A stretch of DNA of 64,000 bases, taken from assembly GCF_006543045.1 (NCBI RefSeq), contig NZ_RBZW01000022.1:90186-154185 (forward strand), read 5' to 3'. The notes under the pieces are model-generated. The model saw nothing but the letters and a program-made list of their open reading frames with translations. It was not told where the DNA came from and made no database searches. The DNA comes from Salinadaptatus halalkaliphilus. GTDB lineage: Archaea > Halobacteriota > Halobacteria > Halobacteriales > Natrialbaceae. Below, piece after piece: positions 34,684-42,979 of the stretch; positions within the stretch are counted from its first letter, which is position 1; the number at the start of each line of letters is the position of its first letter. The position numbers and the translations under genes were made by a program.

Positions 34684-34715
34684 CGAACACAGGTCAGGAC
34701 CGATGTGCCTTCAGC

Positions 34716-35357
34716 CTAACTATATCGCTCCTCCGCCCACGGGTTGGCCGTCTCCGAGTAGCCCCGTCGCTCCCAGTACCCAAGCGTCGGCGCCGTACAG
34801 AACTCGATACCGTCGACCCACTTTGCCCCCTTGTAGGCGTACTTATGCGGTGTCACGACCCGAAGCGGGCCGCCATGGTCCGAGGGCAGCTCCTCACCGT
34901 CGTACCCCCACGCGAACAGGACTTCTTCGCGTAGACAATCCTCGAGCGGCAGGTCGGTCGTATACCCGTCGAGTGCCGAAAAGAGGACGTGAACGGCCCG
35001 CCCCGAGGGCGTCTCTCGTCCCGTCGTCCGTCCCTCGTCGCCGGCCTCGATGACGCCGGCTCGCTCGGCGAGTTCGAGGAACGACACCCCGGTAAACCGA
35101 CAGTCGAGCTTGCTCCAGCCCGTGACACAATGAAAGTCCTGGCGCTGCGTGACCGAGGGCAGGTCGCGAAACTCGTCCCAGGAAAACGATAGCTCGGTTT
35201 CGACCGCGCCGGTGACCGTAAACTCCCAGCTACCCGGATCGAACGCGGGCGTTTCGCCCTTCGAGAGGACAGGAAACGCCGACGTCTCGCGCTGGCCGGG
35301 CGGCACTCGGTCGTCGCCGAACTCCTCGTACAGGTCGGTGACGTCGGTTTCGCTCAT
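34716..35357 (-). CDS. Sulfite-oxidase-fold molybdopterin protein
   Basis: A 213-aa Mo-cofactor protein of the sulfite oxidase/MsrP fold. The Mo-ligand cysteine is C77 in DFHCVTGWS; HGGPLRVVTPHKYAYKGAKWV is the second cofactor-binding block, and the C-terminal WERRGYSETANPW is typical. There is no signal peptide, so it is cytosolic, and no haem or membrane partner is adjacent. The reaction is unknown. The start at 35357 (MSETDVTDL) is preferred since the further upstream frame lacks acidic bias. The gene follows menF on the same strand but 30 bases upstream of its start, so it may be read through. Confidence 0.88.
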   Translation of the reverse strand: MSETDVTDLYEEFGDDRVPPGQRETSAFPVLSKGETPAFDPGSWEFTVTGAVETELSFSWDEFRDLPSVTQRQDFHCVTGWSKLDCRFTGVSFLELAERAGVIEAGDEGRTTGRETPSGRAVHVLFSALDGYTTDLPLEDCLREEVLFAWGYDGEELPSDHGGPLRVVTPHKYAYKGAKWVDGIEFCTAPTLGYWERRGYSETANPWAEERYS

Positions 35358-35821
35358 AGACAACTGGTTCGGCTCGAGCGACGTAGCTGTGGCGTTCGAT
35401 CGGAGCCACGAACCATCGCGAACGACGAGGGAAACGGTACACACACTCTTCGACACCCGCGAACGGGACGTACAGGCGACGTAGGAAGGAGTCAGAGTGC
35501 ACGTGAGGAGTGTAACGGCTTCGGTTTCACCCGACCGGCCTCGACGACTGGGGTATCATACGGTTTACTGTAAGTCATTGCCGGCGCAACCGCCGCCCGG
35601 GTCGCGGTTGCGCCGGTACATCGTTACAGCAACCCGTATCACTCGAGGCCGAGTCGCGAGGAAGTCCCCGAGACGGCCGCGAACGGTGAGAAAATATCGA
35701 AATACGCCGACTGCATCGGGAAGGAAACGGTCCGAAATGATCACGATGACGGATCAATTCGGGAGCTTCTCGCTGTAACCCTCGCCACGCCTTAGTAGTG
35801 ACTGCCCGACTATCACGGCGT
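35358..35821. other. Intergenic region containing repeat copy C
   Basis: These 464 bases hold the divergent promoters of the Mo protein and the small membrane protein, and the 86-bp repeat at 35556-35641. Other open frames here lack the composition of haloarchaeal proteins. Confidence 0.5.
35556..35641. repeat. 86-bp palindromic repeat, copy C
   Basis: Ends TCATACGG and CCGTATCA; inner stem identical to copy A (CCGGCGCAACCGC/GCGGTTGCGCCGG), outer arms TTTACTGTAAGTC and CGTTACAGCAAC. Orientation as copy B. It stands alone between two divergent genes and touches no stop codon. Confidence 0.88.
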
Positions 35822-36121
35822 ATGGCGAGCAAACAGCAGATGACAGAACGAGAGATGTCCGGAGAGACAGCCGAGGACATCGGCGAACAGGCGATGGGAC
35901 CAGCGTTTCTCGCGTCAGCCGCCTCAGTAGGCTTGTCGTGGTACTATTTCTTCGTACGCGGTGACCGAGAACGTGGGCTCTTCGTCGGACTCTGGCCGCC
36001 GACGATCCTCGCGTTCGCGAGTTACTTCAACCAGCGAAAGATGCGCCAGCAACTCGAGGCGATCACCCAGCCCGGGGCAACGCTGAAGAACGCGTTCGAC
36101 TCGATGATGGGCAACCGATAG
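35822..36121 (+). CDS. Small membrane protein (99 aa)
   Basis: I do not recognise a named family. The sequence begins MASKQQMTEREMSGETAEDI and has two hydrophobic stretches (about residues 28-45, AFLASAASVGLSWYYFFV, and 54-70, GLFVGLWPPTILAFASY) followed by a basic amphipathic tail. It looks like a two-helix membrane hairpin with both ends on the same side. It stands alone on the plus strand. Confidence 0.7.
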   Translation: MASKQQMTEREMSGETAEDIGEQAMGPAFLASAASVGLSWYYFFVRGDRERGLFVGLWPPTILAFASYFNQRKMRQQLEAITQPGATLKNAFDSMMGNR

Positions 36122-36269
36122 GCGACCTCAAGCCAATCGGAACGAGTTCAGCCACCCGCTTTCGACCGTTTCTCACCGTTCTCGAGCAAGGCTCGGTAGA
36201 CGCGGCGCCGTCTCGGTCAATTTGGTTCCCCGTCAAACCTAAATACCCCCTCGCCGAAAGCCGAATCAG

Positions 36270-36500
36270 ATGCCGAAAGTAGAGATCACCATACCGGAGC
36301 ATCTCGAGATGCAGATCGCCCAGATGGTCGAACGCGGTGAGTTCGTCAACCGCGAGGAGGCGATCGAGGACCTCCTCTCGACGGGTATCAAAGCCTACAA
36401 GACCAGCGGGCCGATGGACGAAGAGGAAGGGACAGGTACCGGCGGGACCGGCCTCGAGGACGACGGAATGATGGGCCACGACGACGAGTACGTCTTCTAA
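36270..36500 (+). CDS. Ribbon-helix-helix (CopG-like) protein
   Basis: A 76-aa protein whose first 45 residues form a ribbon-helix-helix DNA-binding unit: the strand KVEITIPEHLEMQIA, helix MVERGEFVNREEAIEDLL. The rest is an acidic Gly-rich tail (EEEGTGTGGTG). No toxin gene is next to it, so an antitoxin role is not supported; this looks like a stand-alone haloarchaeal regulator. It converges with the small membrane gene at 36508. Confidence 0.82.
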   Translation: MPKVEITIPEHLEMQIAQMVERGEFVNREEAIEDLLSTGIKAYKTSGPMDEEEGTGTGGTGLEDDGMMGHDDEYVF

Positions 36501-36507
36501 GCCACAA

Positions 36508-36690
36508 TTAAAATCCGACGACGCCGATCGGAATCCCCACGGTTATCGCTACGCCGACGACCATCACGACGAACCCGATAGCAACGGCTCTCGAGGAGTA
36601 CTCGCTCATCGGTGCGGTCGTCCGCTCGGTCTCGAGGTCGTGACCGATGTCTGCACCCGAGTCCTCGTCCACGTCAGTGTCGGCTGTCAT
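36508..36690 (-). CDS. Single-helix membrane protein (60 aa)
   Basis: A 60-aa protein starting MTADTDVDEDSGADIGHDLE, an acidic cytosolic part followed by one hydrophobic helix (VAIGFVVMVVGVAITVGIPI) at the C-terminus. Such tail-anchored mini-proteins are common in haloarchaea. The frame extends upstream to 36900 but that part is Arg-rich and overlaps the next promoter, so the ATG at 36690 is used. Function unknown. Confidence 0.65.
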   Translation of the reverse strand: MTADTDVDEDSGADIGHDLETERTTAPMSEYSSRAVAIGFVVMVVGVAITVGIPIGVVGF

Positions 36691-36827
36691 ACGCGGCCGT
36701 TGGTGACTCGAGGCCTTAAAGACAGCTACTGCGACCGACGGCGGTGCTGTTTCTCGCACCCGGTACACGTCGAATATCCAATATGTAATCAGGAAGTATT
36801 TACTGGCCCGTCGACAATCGAGCGCTG

Positions 36828-37580
36828 ATGCCCTCCAGCAGTCGATCGATATCCCGCAGACGGATCCTCGCGGCCACCGGGGCGGGCCTCGGCGTCGCAA
36901 TCGCGGGCTGTACCGGCGACGACCGCTCGTCCTCGGCGGCCGACGACGCCCACGCCACGCACGAAGCGAGCGAGGGCGGGCCGCCCAGAGCGTCTACCCA
37001 CGAGTACGAATCGCTCCAGGTGCGTGCCGACGATGCCGAGCGGTTCGTCTATCAGGACGACGACGCGGCGCCCGACCCGGATGCAGACGAGGATACGCCG
37101 TCGTTCAGACGGTCGATCGTGTTCGTCACCGACACCGACGAGGCCGATGCGCTCTGGATCGACGCCGCGGATAGCGTCGAAGCCGAGTTACGATCGTTCG
37201 TCGACGACACGGACTTTGGGACCCAGACGGTCGCTATCGACCAGCGCGGGATCGACGACTGCTATCGGCGCCAGCTGCTGCGCGTGCAGGCCGAGAACGA
37301 CCAGTTTCGAACAGCGTACTGTCAGCAGCTGAAAGATCCGGAAGCGGCCTGTGTAGCCGATAGAAGACTCATGGAGGCAGTCGTCATTCGCGTCGAGCGA
37401 GTCTACGACGAGACGCCCTCCGGCCGCGGCAGTTCCGAGAGCATGTCCTGTCGCGGACCGATCGTCCACGGCGAGAACGGTCTCGAGGACGACGCTGCAA
37501 CGGGCAATGCCTCGAGTACCGAATCGACGACGAACAGCACGAGCGCCTCGAATGTGACCGCGGAGGGCGACGACCGATGA
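36828..37580 (+). CDS. TAT lipoprotein of unknown function (pair B, first gene)
   Basis: A 250-aa exported lipoprotein with twin-arginine signal (SRRRILAATG) and lipobox IAGC. The core domain has cysteines in IDDCYRRQLLRVQ, TAYCQQL, EAACVADRR and MSCRGP, matching the cysteine order of the paralogue at 12512. A Ser/Thr-rich tail follows. Its TGA overlaps the start of the next gene (ATGA at 37577-37580), exactly as in pair A. The four cysteines probably form disulfides outside the cell. Function unknown. Confidence 0.85.
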   Translation: MPSSSRSISRRRILAATGAGLGVAIAGCTGDDRSSSAADDAHATHEASEGGPPRASTHEYESLQVRADDAERFVYQDDDAAPDPDADEDTPSFRRSIVFVTDTDEADALWIDAADSVEAELRSFVDDTDFGTQTVAIDQRGIDDCYRRQLLRVQAENDQFRTAYCQQLKDPEAACVADRRLMEAVVIRVERVYDETPSGRGSSESMSCRGPIVHGENGLEDDAATGNASSTESTTNSTSASNVTAEGDDR

Positions 37581-38941
37581 CGCGACGATCGACGCCGATC
37601 GTGAGCAGACGCCGTGCGCTGGCCGGCGTGGCTGCGGGCGTGACGACCGCGCTAGCCGGCTGTACCGGACTGCTCGAGGACGAGGCCGGTTCGACGACGT
37701 TCGCCGCCAGCGAAGTCGAGCCCATTCTGTCACCGTCGGCGCCGGACCCCGAGTGGCCGGTGGCCGTGACGCCAGAATCCCGCGCCCTCGAGGCGGCGAC
37801 CGACCGGATCGACGAGCTGCTCGCGGCCGTTCCCGATTCGCTCGAGCCCGCGGACATCCCGAACGGCGTCGTCCGCGAGGAGATCCAGACGGCTCGAGAT
37901 GAGGCCGCCGCGACGCGTTCGGATGTCGCCGACGCGGCGGGAAGAGACGGGTATCACGCGCTCCGTGAGAGTCGCGGCGGTCGCGAACACGCCCGCAAAG
38001 CCGCGACGGTGCTGGGTGCGATCGACGCGGACACCAACGCGCTCGTTGACGACCTCGAGGACGAGCGCACCGACATCGAAGCCGCAGTCGCCGACCACCT
38101 CGCTGACATCACCTATCGCGGTCCGGATACCGTCGACGGACGACGGCGGGCGGCGCTGTATGCATATCGGTGTGAATCCGACCTCATGCGCGTCGAAACC
38201 ACGCTCGAGCGCTGGCAAACCACACCCGACCTCGACGTGCTCGAGCTCGGCGACGATGGGGCCACCCTCGAGTTTGCGGCGGCGACGACGGCGATCTGGG
38301 ATTACTTCGACGCACAGTACGAGGGCGCGACCGACGAGCCCGTTACCCTCGAATCGACGTTCGAAGACGCCCTCGAGCGCGCCAACGAGCGCACCGAGGC
38401 GGTCGAGATTCCCGATCAGAGTCGCGACGATTGGTTCGAGGCGATCGGCGTCGGCGACCTCGACAACACTCAACTCGAGTTCTTCCTCTGGGACGCCGGC
38501 CGGCCGATCGATCGTGCTCGAGACGGGATCGACGACGCACTTCGTGAGGGCCACCTCGCCACCGGACTCTCCCACGCCCTCGAACTCGAGCACGCGACGC
38601 GCGCGTTTGCGGTCGTCCGGGACCGCGTCGACGGCGGCTTTCACGTCTCCCCTGACTCAATCGAGGACGTTCGGACCGAACGCGAGGCCGCTATCGAGGC
38701 CGCGGAAGCCGCACAGGAGGAGCTCTCGCTGACGGCACCGTCCCTGGGTGCGTACCGTTTCGCGGAGACGCTCGAGTCGCTTGGCTGGGTCGACAGTTCG
38801 GTCGCTCGGGGCGCCGACAACGATCCCGACGTGAACGTAACTCTCGGCGACGAACTCGGCGATTACGCCCGGATTCGGGCCGAGTTCGAGGTCTTCCCGG
38901 CGGCGCTCGAGGCGTTTCGCGAGCGGTTGGACGACGTATAA
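37577..38941 (+). CDS. TAT lipoprotein of unknown function (pair B, second gene)
   Basis: A 454-aa exported lipoprotein: twin-arginine signal SRRRALAGVAAG, lipobox LAGC, then a long alpha-helical, acidic domain (for example LEAATDRIDELLAAVPDSLEP and REEIQTARDEAAATRSDVAD). It resembles helical-bundle surface proteins; no catalytic motif is seen. It is the intact relative of the frameshifted gene at 13150. The conserved gene order and four-base overlap in both pairs suggest the two lipoproteins act together at the outer face of the membrane. Confidence 0.85.
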   Translation: MTRRSTPIVSRRRALAGVAAGVTTALAGCTGLLEDEAGSTTFAASEVEPILSPSAPDPEWPVAVTPESRALEAATDRIDELLAAVPDSLEPADIPNGVVREEIQTARDEAAATRSDVADAAGRDGYHALRESRGGREHARKAATVLGAIDADTNALVDDLEDERTDIEAAVADHLADITYRGPDTVDGRRRAALYAYRCESDLMRVETTLERWQTTPDLDVLELGDDGATLEFAAATTAIWDYFDAQYEGATDEPVTLESTFEDALERANERTEAVEIPDQSRDDWFEAIGVGDLDNTQLEFFLWDAGRPIDRARDGIDDALREGHLATGLSHALELEHATRAFAVVRDRVDGGFHVSPDSIEDVRTEREAAIEAAEAAQEELSLTAPSLGAYRFAETLESLGWVDSSVARGADNDPDVNVTLGDELGDYARIRAEFEVFPAALEAFRERLDDV

Positions 38942-39024
38942 CGGGGTGAGCGGTTCGACTGACAGACACCCATTGTTCGATCCAGACGCCTTTACTACCC
39001 TCGGTGCGAACGGTCGCCCAAGAG

Positions 39025-39840
39025 ATGACGCTGACGAAGCGGATTATCCCCTGTATCGACGTGGATCTGGACGAGGACGGGAACCCGGCGGTCTACACCG
39101 GGGTACACTTCGAGGACCTGAAATACACCGGCGACCCCGTCGAGATGGCAAAGGCCTACAACGAGTCGGGCGCCGACGAGTTCGTCTTCCTCGATATCAC
39201 CGCCTCCGCGGACGGCCGCGAGACGATGCTGGATGTCGTCAATCGGGTCGCAGACGAGGTGTTCATCCCGCTGACCGTCGGCGGTGGCATCCGCACGACC
39301 GAGGACATCAAAGAGACGCTGCGGGCGGGCGCGGACAAGGTCTCGATCACGACCGGGGCGCTCGAACGGCCGGAACTGATCAACGAGGGCGCGAAAGCTT
39401 TCGGCAGCCAGTGTATCGTCATCAGCGTCGACGCCAAACGTCGCTACGACGAGGGCGGCGAACACTACGTCGAGGTCGACGGCGAGTCCTGCTGGTTCGA
39501 GTGCACCAAGAAGGGTGGTCGCGAGGGTACCGGCATCGACGTCCTCGAGTGGGCCGCCGAAGCCGAGTCCCGCGGCGCGGGTGAGCTATTCGTCAACTCG
39601 ATCGACAAGGACGGCACCAAGGACGGCTACGACCTGCCGCTGACCGAAGCCGTCTGCGACGTCGTCGACACACCGGTCATCGCCTCCTCGGGCTGTGGCA
39701 GTCCCGACGACATGTACGATGTCTTTACCAAGGCCGGTGCCGACGCCGGCCTCGCCGCGTCGATCTTCCACTTCGACGAATACTCGATCGAGGAGACCAA
39801 AGCCCATCTCGACGAACGCGGCGTTCCAGTGCGGCGTTGA
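39025..39840 (+). CDS. hisF: Imidazole glycerol phosphate synthase, cyclase subunit
   Basis: Forms IGP and AICAR from PRFAR and ammonia delivered by HisH. It is a 271-aa TIM barrel with catalytic Asp D12 in CIDVDLD and the second Asp in ISVDAKRR. Phosphate-binding loops are VGGGIRT and SGCGSPDDM. The start at 39025 gives [10 protein letters not shown], the canonical N-terminus. Other histidine genes are not in the window. Confidence 0.96.
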   Translation: MTLTKRIIPCIDVDLDEDGNPAVYTGVHFEDLKYTGDPVEMAKAYNESGADEFVFLDITASADGRETMLDVVNRVADEVFIPLTVGGGIRTTEDIKETLRAGADKVSITTGALERPELINEGAKAFGSQCIVISVDAKRRYDEGGEHYVEVDGESCWFECTKKGGREGTGIDVLEWAAEAESRGAGELFVNSIDKDGTKDGYDLPLTEAVCDVVDTPVIASSGCGSPDDMYDVFTKAGADAGLAASIFHFDEYSIEETKAHLDERGVPVRR

Positions 39841-39941
39841 TTGCTGGCCCCGGTTTCTATCGGGGCGGATCGGCCGTCGATTCGGTCGGACGTCACACCG
39901 CTCCAGTACGCTTATAGTCTCGCGGTCGTGCTCTCTACCCA

Positions 39942-40775
39942 GTGAAGTGGCGGTGTACGTGGTGTGGCAAGCCCCACGCCGAGAACGACCCACCCTGTGA
40001 CAACTGCGGGCACAACGTCTTTGAGGAGGCCATCGTCCGCGCCGACGAGGAGCCGGGTGAGACTCCCGAGGGAACCGTCGACACAGGCACGACCTACGTC
40101 TGGGCCTGTCCCAACTGCGGCCGGGAACACGTCAAGCACAACCCGCCGTGTTCGCGCTGTGGCAATCCCACGCTCGAGAAGACCGAACAGACCTACGACG
40201 ACGTCGACCGCGATCTCGAGACGCCCAGCTGGCTCGAGGTCGCAAAACCATACGCCCCCGTCATCGTCGTCGTCGCCGTCGTCGTCGGGCTGTTCGCGAC
40301 CGGAATCGTCCCGCCGTCGATCGTTCCCGGCATCGGGCCGCCGTCGCCGCCGGACGCCTCTGGGGACGGGACCGAGGCTGCGGGACTCGATCTCGAGGTG
40401 ACCGCCGCGGAGATCCACGCCCAGCTCGAGGCCGAGCGCGAGGGCGAGTCGGTCAGTTACGACGACGGGCTCGTTGCGTATGCAACCTACTACAACCGTG
40501 GTATCGTGGCCAGTGAATACGACGACGCCCGAATCGAGGCCGTCAGCGTCGGGGATTTCGACGCGGCCTGCAACGACGCCACGATAGACGGCGTCGTCCC
40601 GATCGGTGCCGTCGATCTCGAGGGGTACGACGACGAATCCGCGCTGGCCGCCGACCTCGCTGGTCCGCTGCTCGAGTCGACCGACGACGAACTGCTGGCG
40701 GACCACGACGCCGAAGGCTTCGACGTCCACGTCGCGCCCGACAACACGGTCTTCGTCTACTACGCAGCCTGCTAA
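39942..40775 (+). CDS. Membrane protein with two zinc ribbons
   Basis: A 277-aa protein starting at a GTG (KWRCTWCGKPH follows). Two rubredoxin-like zinc ribbons lie at residues 4-24 (CTWC...CDNC) and about 55-75 (CPNC...CSRC), then one membrane helix (about residues 100-118, VIVVVAVVVGLFATGIV) and an exported acidic domain (residues 140-277) that begins LDLEVTAAEIHAQLEAEREGE and looks like a CAP/SCP-type domain. The layout puts the zinc ribbons inside and the C-terminal domain outside the cell. Function unknown. Confidence 0.78.
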   Translation: MKWRCTWCGKPHAENDPPCDNCGHNVFEEAIVRADEEPGETPEGTVDTGTTYVWACPNCGREHVKHNPPCSRCGNPTLEKTEQTYDDVDRDLETPSWLEVAKPYAPVIVVVAVVVGLFATGIVPPSIVPGIGPPSPPDASGDGTEAAGLDLEVTAAEIHAQLEAEREGESVSYDDGLVAYATYYNRGIVASEYDDARIEAVSVGDFDAACNDATIDGVVPIGAVDLEGYDDESALAADLAGPLLESTDDELLADHDAEGFDVHVAPDNTVFVYYAAC

Positions 40776-40854
40776 CCTGGGCCACGATCTCCCTGTAGCT
40801 GGTATTACGGTTTCCCCGCAGTGTGCGGTCTCGGTGAGAAAATTGTTATTCGCT

Positions 40855-40893
40855 TGACTCAGGATTCCTCCGCGTTTACGCGGAGGAGGATGT
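40855..40893. mobile_element. IS605/IS1341-type end hairpin, solitary remnant
   Basis: TCCTCCGCG (40866-40874) pairs with CGCGGAGGA (40879-40887) around TTTA, inside an outer TTGAC/GTCAA pair. Read on the minus strand it begins TTGACATCCTCC and ends GGAATCC, the form familiar to me from the ends of haloarchaeal IS605/IS1341 elements. No tnpA or tnpB gene is near, so this is a relic, or possibly an unrelated terminator. Confidence 0.4.
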
Positions 40894-40921
40894 CAATGCG
40901 ATGGCGTCTGCATTCTATACC

Positions 40922-41213
40922 ATGGCATTTAGTAACATTCATTCGAGCGGAAACGGATCGGCGACCGACGATATCGCGTATCTCGCACGGTCTGCCCACC
41001 GCGTGTCGGCTCTCACCGAACTGACGGAGCGACCCCGGAGTCGATCGGAGCTCTGTGATCGGCGCCGATCCGGATAGCAGCGGTGTGGCGGTGTTGGTCG
41101 ATACCGATATGCCGGCGGCACGCGAGTGGGCGGAGTCGGTCTCTGCCACCTACAAATCCGACGCGCAGCCGATCGATCCCCGACAGATCGAAGCCAGCGA
41201 GGCGCCGTCGTAA
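40922..41213 (+). pseudogene. Internally deleted FilR1-type regulator
   Basis: From the ATG at 40922 a frame encodes DDIAYLARSAHRVSALTEL and RPRSRSELCDR, a winged-helix N-terminus of regulators like the one at 27740, then stops at 41077. Another frame starting near 41056 encodes AAREWAESVSATYKSDAQPI, typical of the C-terminal end of the FilR1 domain, and stops at 41211-41213. The roughly 150 central residues are missing. The gene has lost its middle by deletion plus frameshift. An IS605-type end lies just upstream. Confidence 0.6.
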
Positions 41214-41436
41214 TGCCACGACGTGTCCCGAGACCGAAACCGCATATTCGAGGATGCCTCGAGCGGTAACCCTGCGGCGGTGAGGTGGAACGCAGACGCG
41301 CGACCGGCTGGCATCCCCACCCCGAGATGTCCATAGAAGGAGACGGGGGCTGCCGGTTGGAGGTCGGTATCCGCGTCGGTGAAAGACCACTTTGACCTTT
41401 CTGAAAGCACTTATCCGTTAGCGTGAATGGTAGTGT

Positions 41437-42222
41437 ATGACCGACCACACACGTCGACGTGTTCTTACAGTCGCCGGCGTCGCTTGGGCTGGACTGGCTG
41501 CCGGCTGTCTCGACGAAACGAACGAGCCTGGTTCGGGGTCGAACGATGACGACGAGACCGACACTGGCGGTGACGACCCCAACGGCGACGACGAAGACGG
41601 CTCCGACGACAGCGACGAGACCACCCAAACGATCGACGAAGCACCCCGCGTCGACGAACCACCCTACGACATCGAGCGTCCGGACGAACCCGAGGATCCG
41701 GAGGAAGACGATTGGAACGAACACTACCTCGGCGACGGGATGGCCGACGAACCGAGCCTCGAGTTCGAGGTCGTTCCCCAGGTCGGGCTCGTCGAGTCGG
41801 CACTCGGGGGACTCTACGAGGACGAGGAGGCAACCGGGGAGTACCGGATCGCCCTCCTCGAGAGCCAGCGCGAACTCACCGACGTACTCGACCTCGAACT
41901 CGCCGACGACGAGGTTCGGGAAACCCTCGAGAGCCTCGAGTTCACCGACCGCGTCGTCGCCGTCGTCGAATCCGGCTGGGGCTCGAGTTCGGTGTATCAC
42001 CAGTGGGTTCGCGCCGAAGACGAGGGCGACCACGTACACCTGCACGGCTACTACACGGCGCCGCTCGTCCAAACTACGGATATGGCGAGTCGCCACTCCG
42101 TCCTCGTCCTCGAGCGTCCCGACGAACTCGAGTTCGTGCGCGCGAGTCTCACCGTTGACGAGGAGCGACGCGTCCACTTTAACTCGACCGAAGGCGTCGT
42201 TTCGGTCGGCGAATCCGAGTAA
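41437..42222 (+). CDS. TAT lipoprotein of unknown function (261 aa)
   Basis: Exported lipoprotein with TRRRVLTVAG as twin-arginine signal and lipobox AAGC. A very acidic Asp/Gly/Ser linker of about 75 residues follows, then a beta-rich domain from about residue 105 (LEFEVVPQVGLVES to VHFNSTEGVV). The domain has no cysteines and no recognised catalytic motif. It is not related to the paired lipoproteins. It may cotranscribe with the cupin gene 41 bases downstream. Confidence 0.8.
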   Translation: MTDHTRRRVLTVAGVAWAGLAAGCLDETNEPGSGSNDDDETDTGGDDPNGDDEDGSDDSDETTQTIDEAPRVDEPPYDIERPDEPEDPEEDDWNEHYLGDGMADEPSLEFEVVPQVGLVESALGGLYEDEEATGEYRIALLESQRELTDVLDLELADDEVRETLESLEFTDRVVAVVESGWGSSSVYHQWVRAEDEGDHVHLHGYYTAPLVQTTDMASRHSVLVLERPDELEFVRASLTVDEERRVHFNSTEGVVSVGESE

Positions 42223-42263
42223 GAGTGGATAATGCCTATTACGTACCGGAGTAAGTGTCATCT

Positions 42264-42740
42264 ATGGGACCGATCAACGAAGCCGACCTCGAGTGGACGC
42301 TTATCGACGAGGGCGATGCGGAAATGAAGCGAAAACAGCTCGGCGAACGCGCTGCCTCCGAGCAGTTGGGATGTAGCCTCTACGAGTTGCCCGCGGGAGA
42401 ACGATCGTGGCCGTATCACTACCACACCGCCAACGAGGAAGCGATCTACGTCCTCACCGGTACCGGAACGCTTCGCCTCGACGACGAGACGTGGTCGCTC
42501 ACCGCGGGCGATTACGTCGCGTTCCCGGCCGACGAGTCCGGCGGTCACCGCGTCGTCAACGACTCGGAGGAGCCGCTGCGGTATCTGGCCGTGTCGACGA
42601 TGACCGATCCCGACGTGACGGTGTATCCGGATATGAACAAAGTGGGGGTCTTTGCCGGCTCGCCACCGGGTGGCCGGGACGAGCGATCGGTCCACGGCTA
42701 CTACGACCTCGACGACGATGTCGACTACTGGGAGGACTAA
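42264..42740 (+). CDS. Cupin protein (158 aa)
   Basis: A conserved cupin with metal-site motif 1 in WPYHYHTANEEAIYVLTGTG (two His and a Glu) and motif 2 in DYVAFPADESGGHRVVNDS. The N-terminus KRKQLGERAASEQLGCSLYEL and the C-terminal PDMNKVGVFAGSPPGG are typical of a widespread prokaryotic cupin subfamily of unknown substrate. The start at 42264 (MGPINEADL) is preferred; a frame starts slightly upstream at 42255. Confidence 0.88.
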   Translation: MGPINEADLEWTLIDEGDAEMKRKQLGERAASEQLGCSLYELPAGERSWPYHYHTANEEAIYVLTGTGTLRLDDETWSLTAGDYVAFPADESGGHRVVNDSEEPLRYLAVSTMTDPDVTVYPDMNKVGVFAGSPPGGRDERSVHGYYDLDDDVDYWED

Positions 42741-42764
42741 TCGCTATACCGTTCCAACCGTCGG

Positions 42765-42808
42765 CTGATGAGTGAAATCGGGCGCACGCCATCGATTTCA
42801 CCCATCAG
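42765..42808. repeat. 44-bp inverted repeat
   Basis: CTGATG-A-GTGAAATCG on the left pairs with CGATTTCAC-C-CATCAG on the right around a short loop that itself contains GGC/GCC. The pairing has 15 matched positions in two blocks with one opposed mismatch. It lies 25 bases after the cupin stop. It could be a terminator or a small palindromic repeat; it is not related to the 86-bp family. Confidence 0.6.
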
Positions 42809-42979
42809 TTCAGCCTTGTAACGCCACTGGTCAACAACCACGCCGATAGCATGTTAGCGTGTGCGACGATTACCGACCGGGAACCACGTGACGGACGCGG
42901 TAATACTTCCGTTGGGACGAAACGGTGTCGCAAATGGGTGTGGTAACTAAACACGAGGAAGGCGTGGACCGACTGTCTT

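Noticed and set aside
36270..36690. Ribbon-helix-helix gene plus small membrane gene as a toxin-antitoxin pair
   Set aside because: The genes converge rather than form an operon, and the membrane protein resembles widespread harmless mini-proteins.
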